NCBI RefSeq assembly: GCF_000763385.1
Contig: NZ_JQFA01000004.1
Coordinates: 1,550,001 to 1,614,000 of the forward strand
Direction: 5' to 3'
Length of the DNA stretch: 64,000 nucleotides
From: Leptolyngbya sp. KIOST-1
Lineage (GTDB): Bacteria; Cyanobacteriota; Cyanobacteriia; Phormidesmidales; Phormidesmidaceae
The position numbers were made by a program, and so were the translations under genes. Below the pieces are notes generated by a model. That model saw only the letters and a program-made list of their open reading frames with translations, did no database searches and was not told the DNA's origin. Of this stretch, positions 27,885-35,257 are shown one piece after another (position 1 is the stretch's first letter; the number at the start of each line of letters is the position of its first letter).

Positions 27885-28250
27885 ATGCCAACTCCCCCAG
27901 AGTCAGTGGATTATTATGCGGTCCTAAGGGTCGACCGCCAGGCCAGCCTGTTCACCATCAAACGGGCCTATCGGGAGTTGGCCCGCCAGCTCCATCCCGA
28001 CCTCAACCCCAACAATGCAGCCGCGGTAGCGCAATTTCAAGCCCTCACCGAAGCCTACGACGTGCTCTCAGACCCAACAAAACGCCGCCAGTACGATCGC
28101 TACGGTGTCCATTGGAAAAAAGCTGCCCCCCAATACCCAGCTGCCAGCCAACCCAGCAGCAGACAAACCGACGACTTTGACGATATGGAATTTGGCCGCT
28201 TTGGCCACTTCGAAGACCTGCTAGGCGATCTCCTCGACCGCTACAGCTAA
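27885..28250 (+). CDS. J-domain (DnaJ-like) protein
   Basis: Co-chaperone that stimulates DnaK ATPase activity. A 121-residue protein: residues 7-75 form a J domain with DYYAVLRVDRQASLFTIKRA, the essential HPD tripeptide in LHPDLNPNN, and SDPTKRRQYDRYG. There is no Gly/Phe region, zinc finger or C-terminal client domain; the tail is a short polar then acidic stretch (DDFDDMEFGRFGHFEDLLGD). It is therefore a stand-alone J protein with an unusual acidic end. The ATG at 27885 is favoured; an in-frame ATG at 27804 would add 27 unconserved residues. It faces the histidine kinase gene convergently. Confidence 0.9.
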   Translation: MPTPPESVDYYAVLRVDRQASLFTIKRAYRELARQLHPDLNPNNAAAVAQFQALTEAYDVLSDPTKRRQYDRYGVHWKKAAPQYPAASQPSSRQTDDFDDMEFGRFGHFEDLLGDLLDRYS

Positions 28251-28339
28251 GTAGGCAGGCTGGAGCCAGCGTAGGGGGCCAGCGCCGTAACCTATGCTTA
28301 ACAACCGATGTTTTGTCAGCGCAGAGGCAGCTACACCTG

Positions 28340-30823
28340 TTATGGCAGGGGGGGATCGGGTGCGTCGGTCATATCCACGATTGCTTCGATCAGTTGATCG
28401 ATTTCGAGGGGCTTGGCAATGTGGCGCTGGTAGCCACTGGTTCTAGTTTGCTGGTAGTCGCTGTCCTGGCAGTAGGAGGTGAAGGCCAGGGCCGGCACCT
28501 GCCCTCCTTGATCCGCAGGTAGGGCCCGAATTGCTTGAATCAGGGTATGGCCGTCGGCAATGGGCATGCCGATGTCGCTGATCAGCAGATCAGGCCGAAA
28601 GGACTCCAGTTTTTCCATCGCCTCCAGGGCAGAGGCCGCCGTTAGCACTGTGGCCCCCTGCTGTTTGAGCAGGGTGGCCAACAGATCGAGGGTGGCCGGA
28701 TGGTCGTCTACCACCAGCAGGCGAATGCCGCCTAGGGACGGACCGGGCAGGGGTTGTGGTGTCCCTGGAGGCGCGTCCAGGGGTGCTTCGGTCTTGAGAA
28801 GCGGCAGGCTGACGGTAAAGGTGGCCCCGAGGCCTTCCCCAGGGCTATTGGCGGCCACAGTGCCGCCGTGGGCTTCCACCAGGTAGCGCACAATCGACAG
28901 TCCCAGCCCCAGCCCCCCGTACTGACGGGTGATGGAAATATCTTCCTGGCGGAACAACTCAAACAACCGGGGCAGAAATTCGGGTTTGATGCCTTTGCCA
29001 TTGTCTTTGATGGTGATGTCAACCTGGCGATCGCCCTGGCTCAGCCCCACCTCCACCTGCCCGCCCTCCGGGGTAAATTTGACCGCGTTGGAGAGCAGGT
29101 TCCAGACTACTTGCTGTAGTCGTGCTTTGTCGCCCGTCACCTGAAAGCGCAGACCCTGATCTGTCGCTGTCGCTGTCGCTGCCCCGTCAGGGGTTGAAGG
29201 GGCAGCGTTTGGAGGGGCCTGCTCCACCGCGTAGCTCAGGGAGATAAACTTTGCGGTGGCGGCTGGTCTCACGGTGTCTATGGCCGACTCCACAACAGCG
29301 TTGAGATCGACCGGCCTGGGATCGATTCTGAGCTTGCCCCGCAGAATCTTGGCCATGTCCAGGAGATCGTCGACCAGCTGGGCCTGGAGTTTGGCGTTTC
29401 GCTCAATGGTGGCCAGGGCTTGGGCGGTTTTGGCCGCACTTAGCTGGCGGGTCTGCAGCAGCCTGACCCAGCCCAGAATAGGGTTGAGGGGGGTTCTCAG
29501 CTCGTGGGAAAGAATAGTCAAAAATTCATCTTTGACTCGGTTAGCTCGCTCGGCCTCGGCGCGGGCCTGCTGCTCTCGCCGCAGCAGAATTTCTTGCTGG
29601 GCTTCTGCGGCTTTGAGCGCACTCAAATCGAGCACAAAGGCAATGGTTTCTTCCCTGGTTTCGCCTACCTGGCTGTAGCCAATCAGCACCGGTACCCGAC
29701 TGCCGTCCTTGCGAAGGTATTCCTTTTCGTAAGGGGTGCAGGCTCCCTTAGCCCGCGATTCGGCAATGGCATACTCATCCAGCGGCATGCTCTCTGGGGG
29801 AGTGATGCTGGCCCAATGAATGTTCCCAGCCTCTAGCTCCGTGCGGCTGTAGCCAATGATCCTGAGCAGTTCATCGTTGGCCTTGTAGATGTAGCCCTGG
29901 GCATCGCCGTAGAGAATGCCGACGACATTGGCGTTGACAAAGCACTGGAGTCTGGATTCGTTCTCGGCCAGGGCGGCGGCGGTTTTTTCGCGCTCGGCCT
30001 CTCGGCGTTTGCGCTCGGAAATATCGACGGTGGAGCCGACAATGCGAACGACTTCGCCCTGGGCATTCCGCACCAGATAGCCGCGCTCCCACACATCTAC
30101 CCAGTGCCCATCGCGGTGACGAACCCGGTATTCACTTTCGTAGTGCTCGCTGGTGCTGGTAAATAGCGCCTCTAGCTCGGGCTGTAGTCGGGCCAGGTCG
30201 TCGGGATGCAGGCGATCGCACCACCACTGCGGCGTCGAGGCGGCCTCGCTGGCCTCAAACCCCACCAGATCGTGCAGTTGGTCCGATCGATAGACGCTGT
30301 TAGCGTTTAAATCCCAGTCAAATATCACTCCCTTGACAGCCTGGGTCACAAGCCGGAGCCGCTCCTCTAGCTGCTCCGGCCGCTCCAGGCTGGCCGGTAG
30401 TTCCGGAACGGGCTGGCGGTCCCGTTGGGTCTGGGCGATCGCCTCTCCTACACAGGTGGCCAGCCCCGCCGGGGTGAGCTGGGCCTTGACCAGGTAGTCA
30501 GCGGCCCCCCACTTAAAGGCTGCCACAATGAGCGCTGCCACGTCGTCCCCTACGACTACCACTGGCGGCGCGATCGCCCCCAATTCCTGCCTGATCTGGT
30601 GGAGCAGGTTCAGTTCCCCGGGGTCGGCCGTATCCAGTTCCAGCACGATCGCATTAAACGGTTGAGCCTGGCAGCGGGCTAAAATCTGCGGCACCTGCGG
30701 CTTCGCCATTACCTCGTAGGTAATGGCGGCCTGCGGAGCTAACCACGAACTATTGCCCCCACCAAGGATGGACAGCTCCCCAATTATCAAAAGCGCGCGG
30801 TAGGTGCCTAGCATACCCTGCAC
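28340..30823 (-). CDS. Hybrid histidine kinase (REC-like, PAS, PAS, HisKA, HATPase, REC)
   Basis: A cytosolic two-component sensor of 827 residues. The N-terminal 130 residues look like a receiver domain with a divergent phosphoacceptor region (IVLELDTADPG). Two PAS/PAC units follow (about 155-285 and 295-415). The HisKA motif SHELRTPLNP has His near 441; the ATPase has NLLSNAVKFTPEGG (N box) and later G boxes GLGLGLSIVRYLVEAHGG. The C-terminal receiver (about 690-815) has LLVVDDHPATL and LISDIGMP with phosphoacceptor Asp near 748, then a conserved Lys in HIAKPLE. No transmembrane helix, so an intracellular cue is likely. No partner regulator is adjacent; output is unknown. Confidence 0.94.
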   Translation of the reverse strand: MQGMLGTYRALLIIGELSILGGGNSSWLAPQAAITYEVMAKPQVPQILARCQAQPFNAIVLELDTADPGELNLLHQIRQELGAIAPPVVVVGDDVAALIVAAFKWGAADYLVKAQLTPAGLATCVGEAIAQTQRDRQPVPELPASLERPEQLEERLRLVTQAVKGVIFDWDLNANSVYRSDQLHDLVGFEASEAASTPQWWCDRLHPDDLARLQPELEALFTSTSEHYESEYRVRHRDGHWVDVWERGYLVRNAQGEVVRIVGSTVDISERKRREAEREKTAAALAENESRLQCFVNANVVGILYGDAQGYIYKANDELLRIIGYSRTELEAGNIHWASITPPESMPLDEYAIAESRAKGACTPYEKEYLRKDGSRVPVLIGYSQVGETREETIAFVLDLSALKAAEAQQEILLRREQQARAEAERANRVKDEFLTILSHELRTPLNPILGWVRLLQTRQLSAAKTAQALATIERNAKLQAQLVDDLLDMAKILRGKLRIDPRPVDLNAVVESAIDTVRPAATAKFISLSYAVEQAPPNAAPSTPDGAATATATDQGLRFQVTGDKARLQQVVWNLLSNAVKFTPEGGQVEVGLSQGDRQVDITIKDNGKGIKPEFLPRLFELFRQEDISITRQYGGLGLGLSIVRYLVEAHGGTVAANSPGEGLGATFTVSLPLLKTEAPLDAPPGTPQPLPGPSLGGIRLLVVDDHPATLDLLATLLKQQGATVLTAASALEAMEKLESFRPDLLISDIGMPIADGHTLIQAIRALPADQGGQVPALAFTSYCQDSDYQQTRTSGYQRHIAKPLEIDQLIEAIVDMTDAPDPPLP

Positions 30824-31146
30824 TTACCTAAGCGTGGCCGATTCGCAGACGGGCTAGGGATGGTCTCAGATCCCAAAAAGTGGAGGACAAAGCGATCGAC
30901 GCACCAGCTTAACCTGGACGGAAAACTGGTGCAGGATGCGGTTGAAATCAACGTTGGCCTCACCAGCACATATATCTGTTAGGCAGATTGACCCAGACTT
31001 TTCAATAGTTATAAAAATTTAGCGCAGGCCTGCCCGCTTAAAATCTATCCCAGGGTAGAAACAACGGCCTGGGGCAGCGGAAACCGATGCGGTTTTTGGC
31101 TTTAGGCTTGATTTGCGGCACTGTTATCAAACCCAAATACGTGTGT

Positions 31147-31176
31147 ACCTGTACTGTCAACGTTGGCAGTACAGGT
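31147..31176. repeat. 30-nt near-perfect palindrome
   Basis: Arms ACCTGTACTG and CAGTACAGGT are exact reverse complements around a centre containing CAACGTTG. Only one pair of positions (31157 and 31166) breaks the palindrome. Could be a dimeric-protein operator or the left boundary of a small element. Confidence 0.85.
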
Positions 31177-31415
31177 GACTTAAAATCCCCTGACTAAACC
31201 TCTGGGACCACTTTCTAAGTCAGGGATTGACGGTGCCACTAAGACTGGCGCCTTGACAGGTGCGCGGAGACGCCTTTAGAAACTGGGAACTACCAGCCAA
31301 ATCTTTCGATTCCCAACCGTTGCCTACGCCTCAAGGAGTCGTTCCCGTTCTGTGTCTAACCGAGAAAGCCTCCACTCATCTGAGGAAACGGGTTGACCCA
31401 CAAAACTTGACAATA
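31177..31415 (+). ncRNA. Structured RNA candidate, HEARO/omega-RNA-like, without an adjacent nuclease gene
   Basis: Several stems can be drawn on the plus strand: CCCTGACT/AGTCAGGG (31188-31195 with 31218-31225), GGCG/CGCC (31247-31250 with 31271-31274), CTGG/CCAG (31283-31286 with 31293-31296) crossing GGGAA/TTCCC (31285-31289 with 31309-31313, a possible pseudoknot), CCTC/GAGG (31369-31372 with 31382-31385) nested in CCCGTT/AACGGG (31334-31339 with 31387-31392). The CCACTAAGACTGGCG segment and the overall layout resemble, from memory, the HEARO RNA (the omega-RNA of IscB). An ATGA tetramer follows at 31416-31419, as reported for HEARO insertion sites. No iscB or tnpB frame is present. Alternative: the remnant end of an IS200/IS605 element. 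Confidence 0.48.
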
Positions 31416-31525
31416 ATGAGGCCTCGCCCAGGCAGATCTGGGCAAAACGAGTTTTGACGGAGTTCAGTCAATGGAGGTGGGCAGCGGTGTTCCCTATGTA
31501 TAGATTTAGGAATACCGCTGCCTGG

Positions 31526-31664
31526 GGGCGTGTCATCAGGGCGTATCATCAATTGTGGCTAAAAGCCCGGTATATCAGGCCTTTCCACGCCTCAGCTAAA
31601 AGCCAGACTAGGGGCTGTAACCTTTGATTTTTGAGCGTTTAGCCGCTAATTGATAACAGCCCCC
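31526..31664. mobile_element. MITE-like inverted-repeat element, family A copy 1
   Basis: Left end carries GGGCGTGTCATCA and GGGCGTATCATCA in tandem; the right end, read inverted, begins GGGGGCTGTTATCAATTAG. The ends share ATCAATT and GGCTAAA in the same order. Internal CCACGCC and GACTAGG blocks align with the copy at 33606-33730. No coding capacity. Confidence 0.7.
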
Positions 31665-31681
31665 AAACATTGGGCTACAGC

Positions 31682-32074
31682 CTACTCTTCCCCTTCTTCA
31701 TTGCCATCGCTGTCGAGCTTGACCAGGCGAATGTGCTTGTAGCCCAGCTTGATCTGAAACTCATCGCCGGTCTTGAGGCCCATTTCTTGGGTGTAGGCCG
31801 CCCCAATCACAATCTGGCCGTTTTTGTGAACCGTGACGCTGTAGGAAGCCTCCCGGCCCCTACCGTCTTTGGTTTTCTCGGGTTCAAGCTGAATGCCCTT
31901 AGCCGACAGTAGCGCATCATAAAACTCGGCCAGGTTGACCCGAACTTGACCGTCTTTGCCTACGGTGTAGTAGCCGCATTCCTTAGCCAGTTCCCGCTTG
32001 GTCAGGCCGTCATTTTCCTTGACTTTGGCCAAAAGTTCTTTGCCTGTCAAAGCTTCCTTACTTTTTACTGCCAT
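31682..32074 (-). CDS. cyAbrB-family transcriptional regulator
   Basis: A 130-residue DNA-binding protein of the cyanobacterial AbrB type, which controls carbon/nitrogen and hydrogenase genes in model species. The N-terminal half (LTGKELLAKVKEN, ELAKECGYYT, VNLAEFYDALLSAKG) is the cyAbrB-specific region, and the C-terminal half (YSVTVHKNGQIVIGAAYTQEMGLKTGDEF) is the swapped-hairpin AbrB-like domain. I cannot tell cyAbrB1 from cyAbrB2 by eye. A TATACAT sequence lies about 19-25 bases before the ATG on the coding strand and may be the -10 box. It is flanked by unusually long gene-free regions on both sides. Confidence 0.92.
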   Translation of the reverse strand: MAVKSKEALTGKELLAKVKENDGLTKRELAKECGYYTVGKDGQVRVNLAEFYDALLSAKGIQLEPEKTKDGRGREASYSVTVHKNGQIVIGAAYTQEMGLKTGDEFQIKLGYKHIRLVKLDSDGNEEGEE

Positions 32075-32727
32075 AGCTCAGAGCGTCCATAAATGTATAC
32101 GTCGAAGTTGTGGTAGTCGCTGGGCGACTTTCACCAGGTGTTGGGAGTTCTTTTATCTACTCTAACTGATGATCGATCGTCTGACGACTCAATAGGTCAG
32201 CGATTTGATCCAGTATCTACAACCCTGTACATAGATTCCACACTGATTATAGTTATGAATAGGCGAAGTGGTTCTTATCTTTGAGATCAATATCGAGAGT
32301 ATTTAGAGGCAAAATTTGTTGACGTCACAATCGATGGAGTGCATCGCCGGTTTGTTATTCGGTTCGTGAAACGGCTGTGGCGGAAAAATAGAGCGGAGTG
32401 GATTATAAGGATCTCACTGCTCACGCGGGTTACGGATTCTTCACGGCGCGATCGCGACATTCAGCAATCGCTGTTGCGGCCGTAGAATTTACGCCCTGAT
32501 AGCCCATTCCCCAGACCCAGAACTCGACAACTGGGTCCACCATCTGGTTTTCCCGAACCAGTTTGCTCTACCGACAACATTCAGGCCATCACCTATGAAT
32601 GCGGCTGAAAACCGCCCCGGCACCCCAAACTGCCCGATGGGTTGAGGAATCTCATCTCAGATCGAATTGGCTTTAGCCCACGTGAATGGAGCATGGAAAG
32701 CCAACCCGGAGGCGATCGCCGGAGCTG
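32075..32727. other. 650-base gene-free region upstream of cyAbrB
   Basis: No coding frame of note on either strand. Base composition is more AT-rich than elsewhere from about 32150 to 32400. It should contain the cyAbrB promoter and possibly a long 5' leader. No hairpin or repeat stands out. Confidence 0.5.
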
Positions 32728-33432
32728 TTACGCAACTAATATTTGTTTCTGGGTAAACGCGCCCTGGGCATCCACATCGTAGGTAATGGGGACCCCCGTA
32801 GCCAGTTCCAGGTGGGCCACCTCATCCTCGCTGAGGCGATCGAGGACCATCAGTATCGATCGCAGCGAATTGCCGTGGGCTGCCACCAGCACATTTTTCC
32901 CGGACAGGAGTTCTGGCAAAATAGCCTGCTCAAAAAAAGGGACCGTCCGCTTTACCGTATCGGCCAAACTCTCGCCCCCCGGCGGACGCACATCGTAGGA
33001 ACGACGCCAGAGGTGAACCTGCTGTTCACCAAACTTGGCCGACATTTCGGCTTTATTCAACCCCTGGAGGTCGCCGTAGTAGCGCTCATCCAGGGCCGGA
33101 GATCGAATGATCTTAAGCTCTTGCTCGGGTTGGCCAATGTGGTGATCCCAACCGTGCCAGTCGGGCTCTGCCGGGTCGTGCCAGATGTAGGGAATGCGAC
33201 CACCGCGCACCTCATCGCATTCAGTCAGACAGACAATCGCCGTTTCGATCGCCCGAATCAGCATACTGGTGAAGCAAATATCCACGGTGTAGCCTGCGTC
33301 CCGCAACTTACACGACGCAATGGTTGCCTCTGCCCGCCCCCGTTCGCTCATGGGCACATCGACCCAACCCGTGAACTTGTTGGCGGCATTCCACAGACTT
33401 TGCCCGTGGCGGATCAAAATGAGTTTGGCCAT
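32728..33432 (-). CDS. gpmA: 2,3-bisphosphoglycerate-dependent phosphoglycerate mutase
   Basis: Interconverts 3- and 2-phosphoglycerate in glycolysis. The 234-residue protein has the histidine-phosphatase motif LILIRHGQSLWN with catalytic His, LDERYYGDLQG with the catalytic Glu, and AAHGNSLRSI with the second His. Length and the YYGDLQG/NKAE segment fit the cofactor-dependent GpmA type. The ATG at 33432 is used because the phosphohistidine then lies at about residue 8, as usual; an in-frame start 18 bases upstream is possible. It is flanked by repeats and has no co-directional close neighbour. Confidence 0.95.
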   Translation of the reverse strand: MAKLILIRHGQSLWNAANKFTGWVDVPMSERGRAEATIASCKLRDAGYTVDICFTSMLIRAIETAIVCLTECDEVRGGRIPYIWHDPAEPDWHGWDHHIGQPEQELKIIRSPALDERYYGDLQGLNKAEMSAKFGEQQVHLWRRSYDVRPPGGESLADTVKRTVPFFEQAILPELLSGKNVLVAAHGNSLRSILMVLDRLSEDEVAHLELATGVPITYDVDAQGAFTQKQILVA

Positions 33433-33560
33433 GGGGTAAGAACAACCCAAGAGTTTTTAGCAACTATAGCGATGACCATGCCCAGAACGGCTGGACATCC
33501 CCAAAACCCAGAGGCGATAGCTATACCATCCTAGGACGGACGAGGCCCTTGACCCATCCC

Positions 33561-33582
33561 ATAAGGAGGAAATAAGGAGGAA
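33561..33582. repeat. 11-nt perfect tandem duplication with Shine-Dalgarno-like core
   Basis: ATAAGGAGGAA occurs twice in direct tandem. Each copy contains a near-perfect anti-16S sequence, but no start codon or reading frame follows on the plus strand. Confidence 0.85.
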
Positions 33583-33605
33583 AAATCCTGCTTGGGATCC
33601 CCTGA

Positions 33606-33730
33606 GGGCGTGTCATCAATTCTGGCCAACACCCTTCAATATCGGTGTTGCCACGCCCGACCCAAGTCATTGACTAGGAACTGTAGCCGTTTACTCTGGG
33701 GCATTAGAGACCAGGTGACGACAGCCCTAG
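33606..33730. mobile_element. MITE-like inverted-repeat element, family A copy 2
   Basis: Left end GGGCGTGTCATCAATTCTGG matches copy 1; right end, inverted, reads CTAGGGCTGTCGTCA. Internal ATATCGGTGTTGCCACGCC and GACTAGGAACTGTAGCC align with the interior of copy 1. The right end overlaps the stop codon of the following minus-strand gene. Confidence 0.7.
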
Positions 33731-34215
33731 GCGTCAGATTCCGCCTCGACCGACTCGTCGGCTAGCAGGCTCTCCCGCAGGGCCAAATATTTCTTGCCCT
33801 GGGGAGTGAGATTGACGTGTTGGGTCAGATTCCCTCCCTCAGGCAGCTGATCGAGGTCTGACTTGGCGCTGACAAAGCCCAGGCTAGTCAGCCGCTTGAG
33901 GTCGCCAATCAAGTCGGCGGAGTGGTCAAAAGACTCTGCATCCTGGTCTGTATCGAGTTGCTGCAGGTGGTGAAGCTCAGATTCAGACACAAAGCTGGTC
34001 AACAATAGCTTGAGGGACTCAACATAGGTCTGCTTGGATTCCTCAAGTTCAACTGGTCCAATTTTTGCTTTCTGAATATTGCTGTTCGAAAATTTCTCGA
34101 GCAGGCTGAACAGCGGCCGGTAGAAAAATAGCAGCACAACCGTAATCAACAGCGGCCAGGACAGCAAAATTGGCCCCAGCACCGAAACCCAGTCGAAAAT
34201 AGAGTGCGCTTTCAC
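33727..34215 (-). CDS. Membrane-anchored protein of unknown function with soluble C-terminal domain
   Basis: A 162-residue protein not recognised as a known family. An N-terminal hydrophobic helix (about 11-33, VLGPILLSWPLLITVVLLFFY) is followed by a helical linker (FSLLEKFSNSNIQKAKIG) and a charged domain. The stretch DLIGDLKRLTSLGFVSAKS ... LTPQGKKYLALRE looks like a winged-helix of the type used to predict MarR-like folds, but without clear DNA-contact residues. The TAG stop lies in the end of a family A repeat element. Isolated on its strand. Confidence 0.65.
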   Translation of the reverse strand: MKAHSIFDWVSVLGPILLSWPLLITVVLLFFYRPLFSLLEKFSNSNIQKAKIGPVELEESKQTYVESLKLLLTSFVSESELHHLQQLDTDQDAESFDHSADLIGDLKRLTSLGFVSAKSDLDQLPEGGNLTQHVNLTPQGKKYLALRESLLADESVEAESDA

Positions 34216-34451
34216 GAAACCGGCCTCCCTGACCCCAGAACTGCCCCGTACTTAGCCTAATGACCCTATTTCGCTACAGAATCAACCCGACGGCATGTTT
34301 TAGCGCGATCGCCGCTCTAGTTGCTGGGCCTGAATTCTATGACAGAGATACGCCTCTGGATAGAGGCCTACTTCCTTTGGCTGAGGGATAGCGAGGCAAC
34401 CTATTTTCCCGATCATGAAATAGTAACTAAATAGGGAGATTTCTAAATCCT

Positions 34452-34973
34452 ATGTCTACTGTGTCAAAACCCAGTACCACTAAGCGCAGACTATCGTTTT
34501 TGGGCAATAGCCTGCTGGTGGTGGCGGTGCTTGGGGTGGCTAAGGTGAATGCCCAAACAGCACCAGCGGTCCAGCCGTCACAGCCCCAACTATCCAGCGT
34601 CAACTGGCTGGCCCAGGCTGAAACTATCCCGTCCCTGTACGAGCGCCTGACGCCGGTAGGGTCCATCGGTCCGGTCCAGGGTGATGTAACCATCACGCTT
34701 CACAACAATAGTGGCTCGGCGATCACCTACGAAGCCATTGCGGTAACCGACGCGCGCACCCTGGCCAGTGGCGAAAGCGTCGAACTGTCGGGCCTGAGTG
34801 CGCCTATGACTATTGCGTTTTATCGAGCAGACGGTGGATTAACCCAGGCCACCCTGACAGAGGTCTCCCCCCAGGAAACAGCCTTTACGGTGGAGCTTGC
34901 CCCAACCCCAACCCTGGATGACGACAGCAATGCGATTGTTCTGCAGGAGACGGGCAGCATCTTTTTGATGTAG
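34452..34973 (+). CDS. Small exported protein of unknown function
   Basis: A 173-residue protein with a likely signal peptide: basic start (STTKRR), hydrophobic FLGNSLLVVAVLGVAKV and a cleavage-type VNAQT site at about residue 36. The mature part is beta-rich and Thr/Ser/Ala-rich (GDVTITLHNNSGSAITYEAI), with no cysteine. The pattern ITLHNNSGSAITYEAIAV resembles small periplasmic beta-sandwich proteins, but no family is claimed. An intergenic composite of two different repeat elements follows its stop. Confidence 0.72.
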   Translation: MSTVSKPSTTKRRLSFLGNSLLVVAVLGVAKVNAQTAPAVQPSQPQLSSVNWLAQAETIPSLYERLTPVGSIGPVQGDVTITLHNNSGSAITYEAIAVTDARTLASGESVELSGLSAPMTIAFYRADGGLTQATLTEVSPQETAFTVELAPTPTLDDDSNAIVLQETGSIFLM

Positions 34974-34988
34974 CAATGGCCCTTGTAC

Positions 34989-35056
34989 TCTGCGGCGCAA
35001 GTTGGCCAACCACTCCTGACACCTGGCACCCAGTACCCAACACCCACAGCAAGGGT
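34989..35056. repeat. Dispersed repeat element, copy 2
   Basis: TCTGCGGCGCAAGTTGGCC at the left matches 26521 onward, and CACCCACAGCAAGGGTT at the right is the inverted form of the outer arm at 26442. Together they show the same element in a half-length form. Confidence 0.78.
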
Positions 35057-35059
35057 TTT

Positions 35060-35199
35060 TATATAGCGATGGCTAGCGATGGCCATCGCGCTTAGGACAT
35101 TGGCCCCTGCCAACGGCAAAAACGGGGGCGGCGCAATGGCTATACGCCATTGCTTCTGGAGCGTTGGTCATGTCCTAACGGTTCTGGCGATGGCTATAT
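35060..35199. mobile_element. MITE-like inverted-repeat element, family C
   Basis: The left part TATAGCGATGGC...TTAGGACAT and the right part TGTCCTAAC...GCGATGGCTATAT are inverted with respect to each other. An internal GCAATGGC/GCCATTGC palindrome lies near the centre. It abuts the repeat element at 34989. Fragments with the same TATAGCGAT end are seen near 33466 and 54635. Confidence 0.68.
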
Positions 35200-35257
35200 T
35201 CCTGCCCGCCAGTTCTAGTCACCTACGGATGGGGAAGTGGAGCGCTGGCCCAGCGGG

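Larger units (their letters stand above)
30824..31681. other. 860-base gene-free stretch with stacked inverted repeats and RNA-like structure
   Basis: No protein gene is supported. In order it holds a 7-bp-arm inverted repeat near 30900, an almost perfect 30-nt palindrome (31147-31176), a region of interleaved stems (31184-31392) described separately as an RNA candidate, and a small inverted-repeat element (31526-31664) ending close to the stop of the cyAbrB gene. A 65-codon plus-strand frame at 31260 lies within the structured region and is probably spurious. Confidence 0.65.

Noticed and set aside
31260-31457. 65-codon frame in the structured-RNA candidate
   Set aside because: Falls on the predicted stems, has no ribosome site, and its sequence is explained by RNA structure; it is not called a gene.
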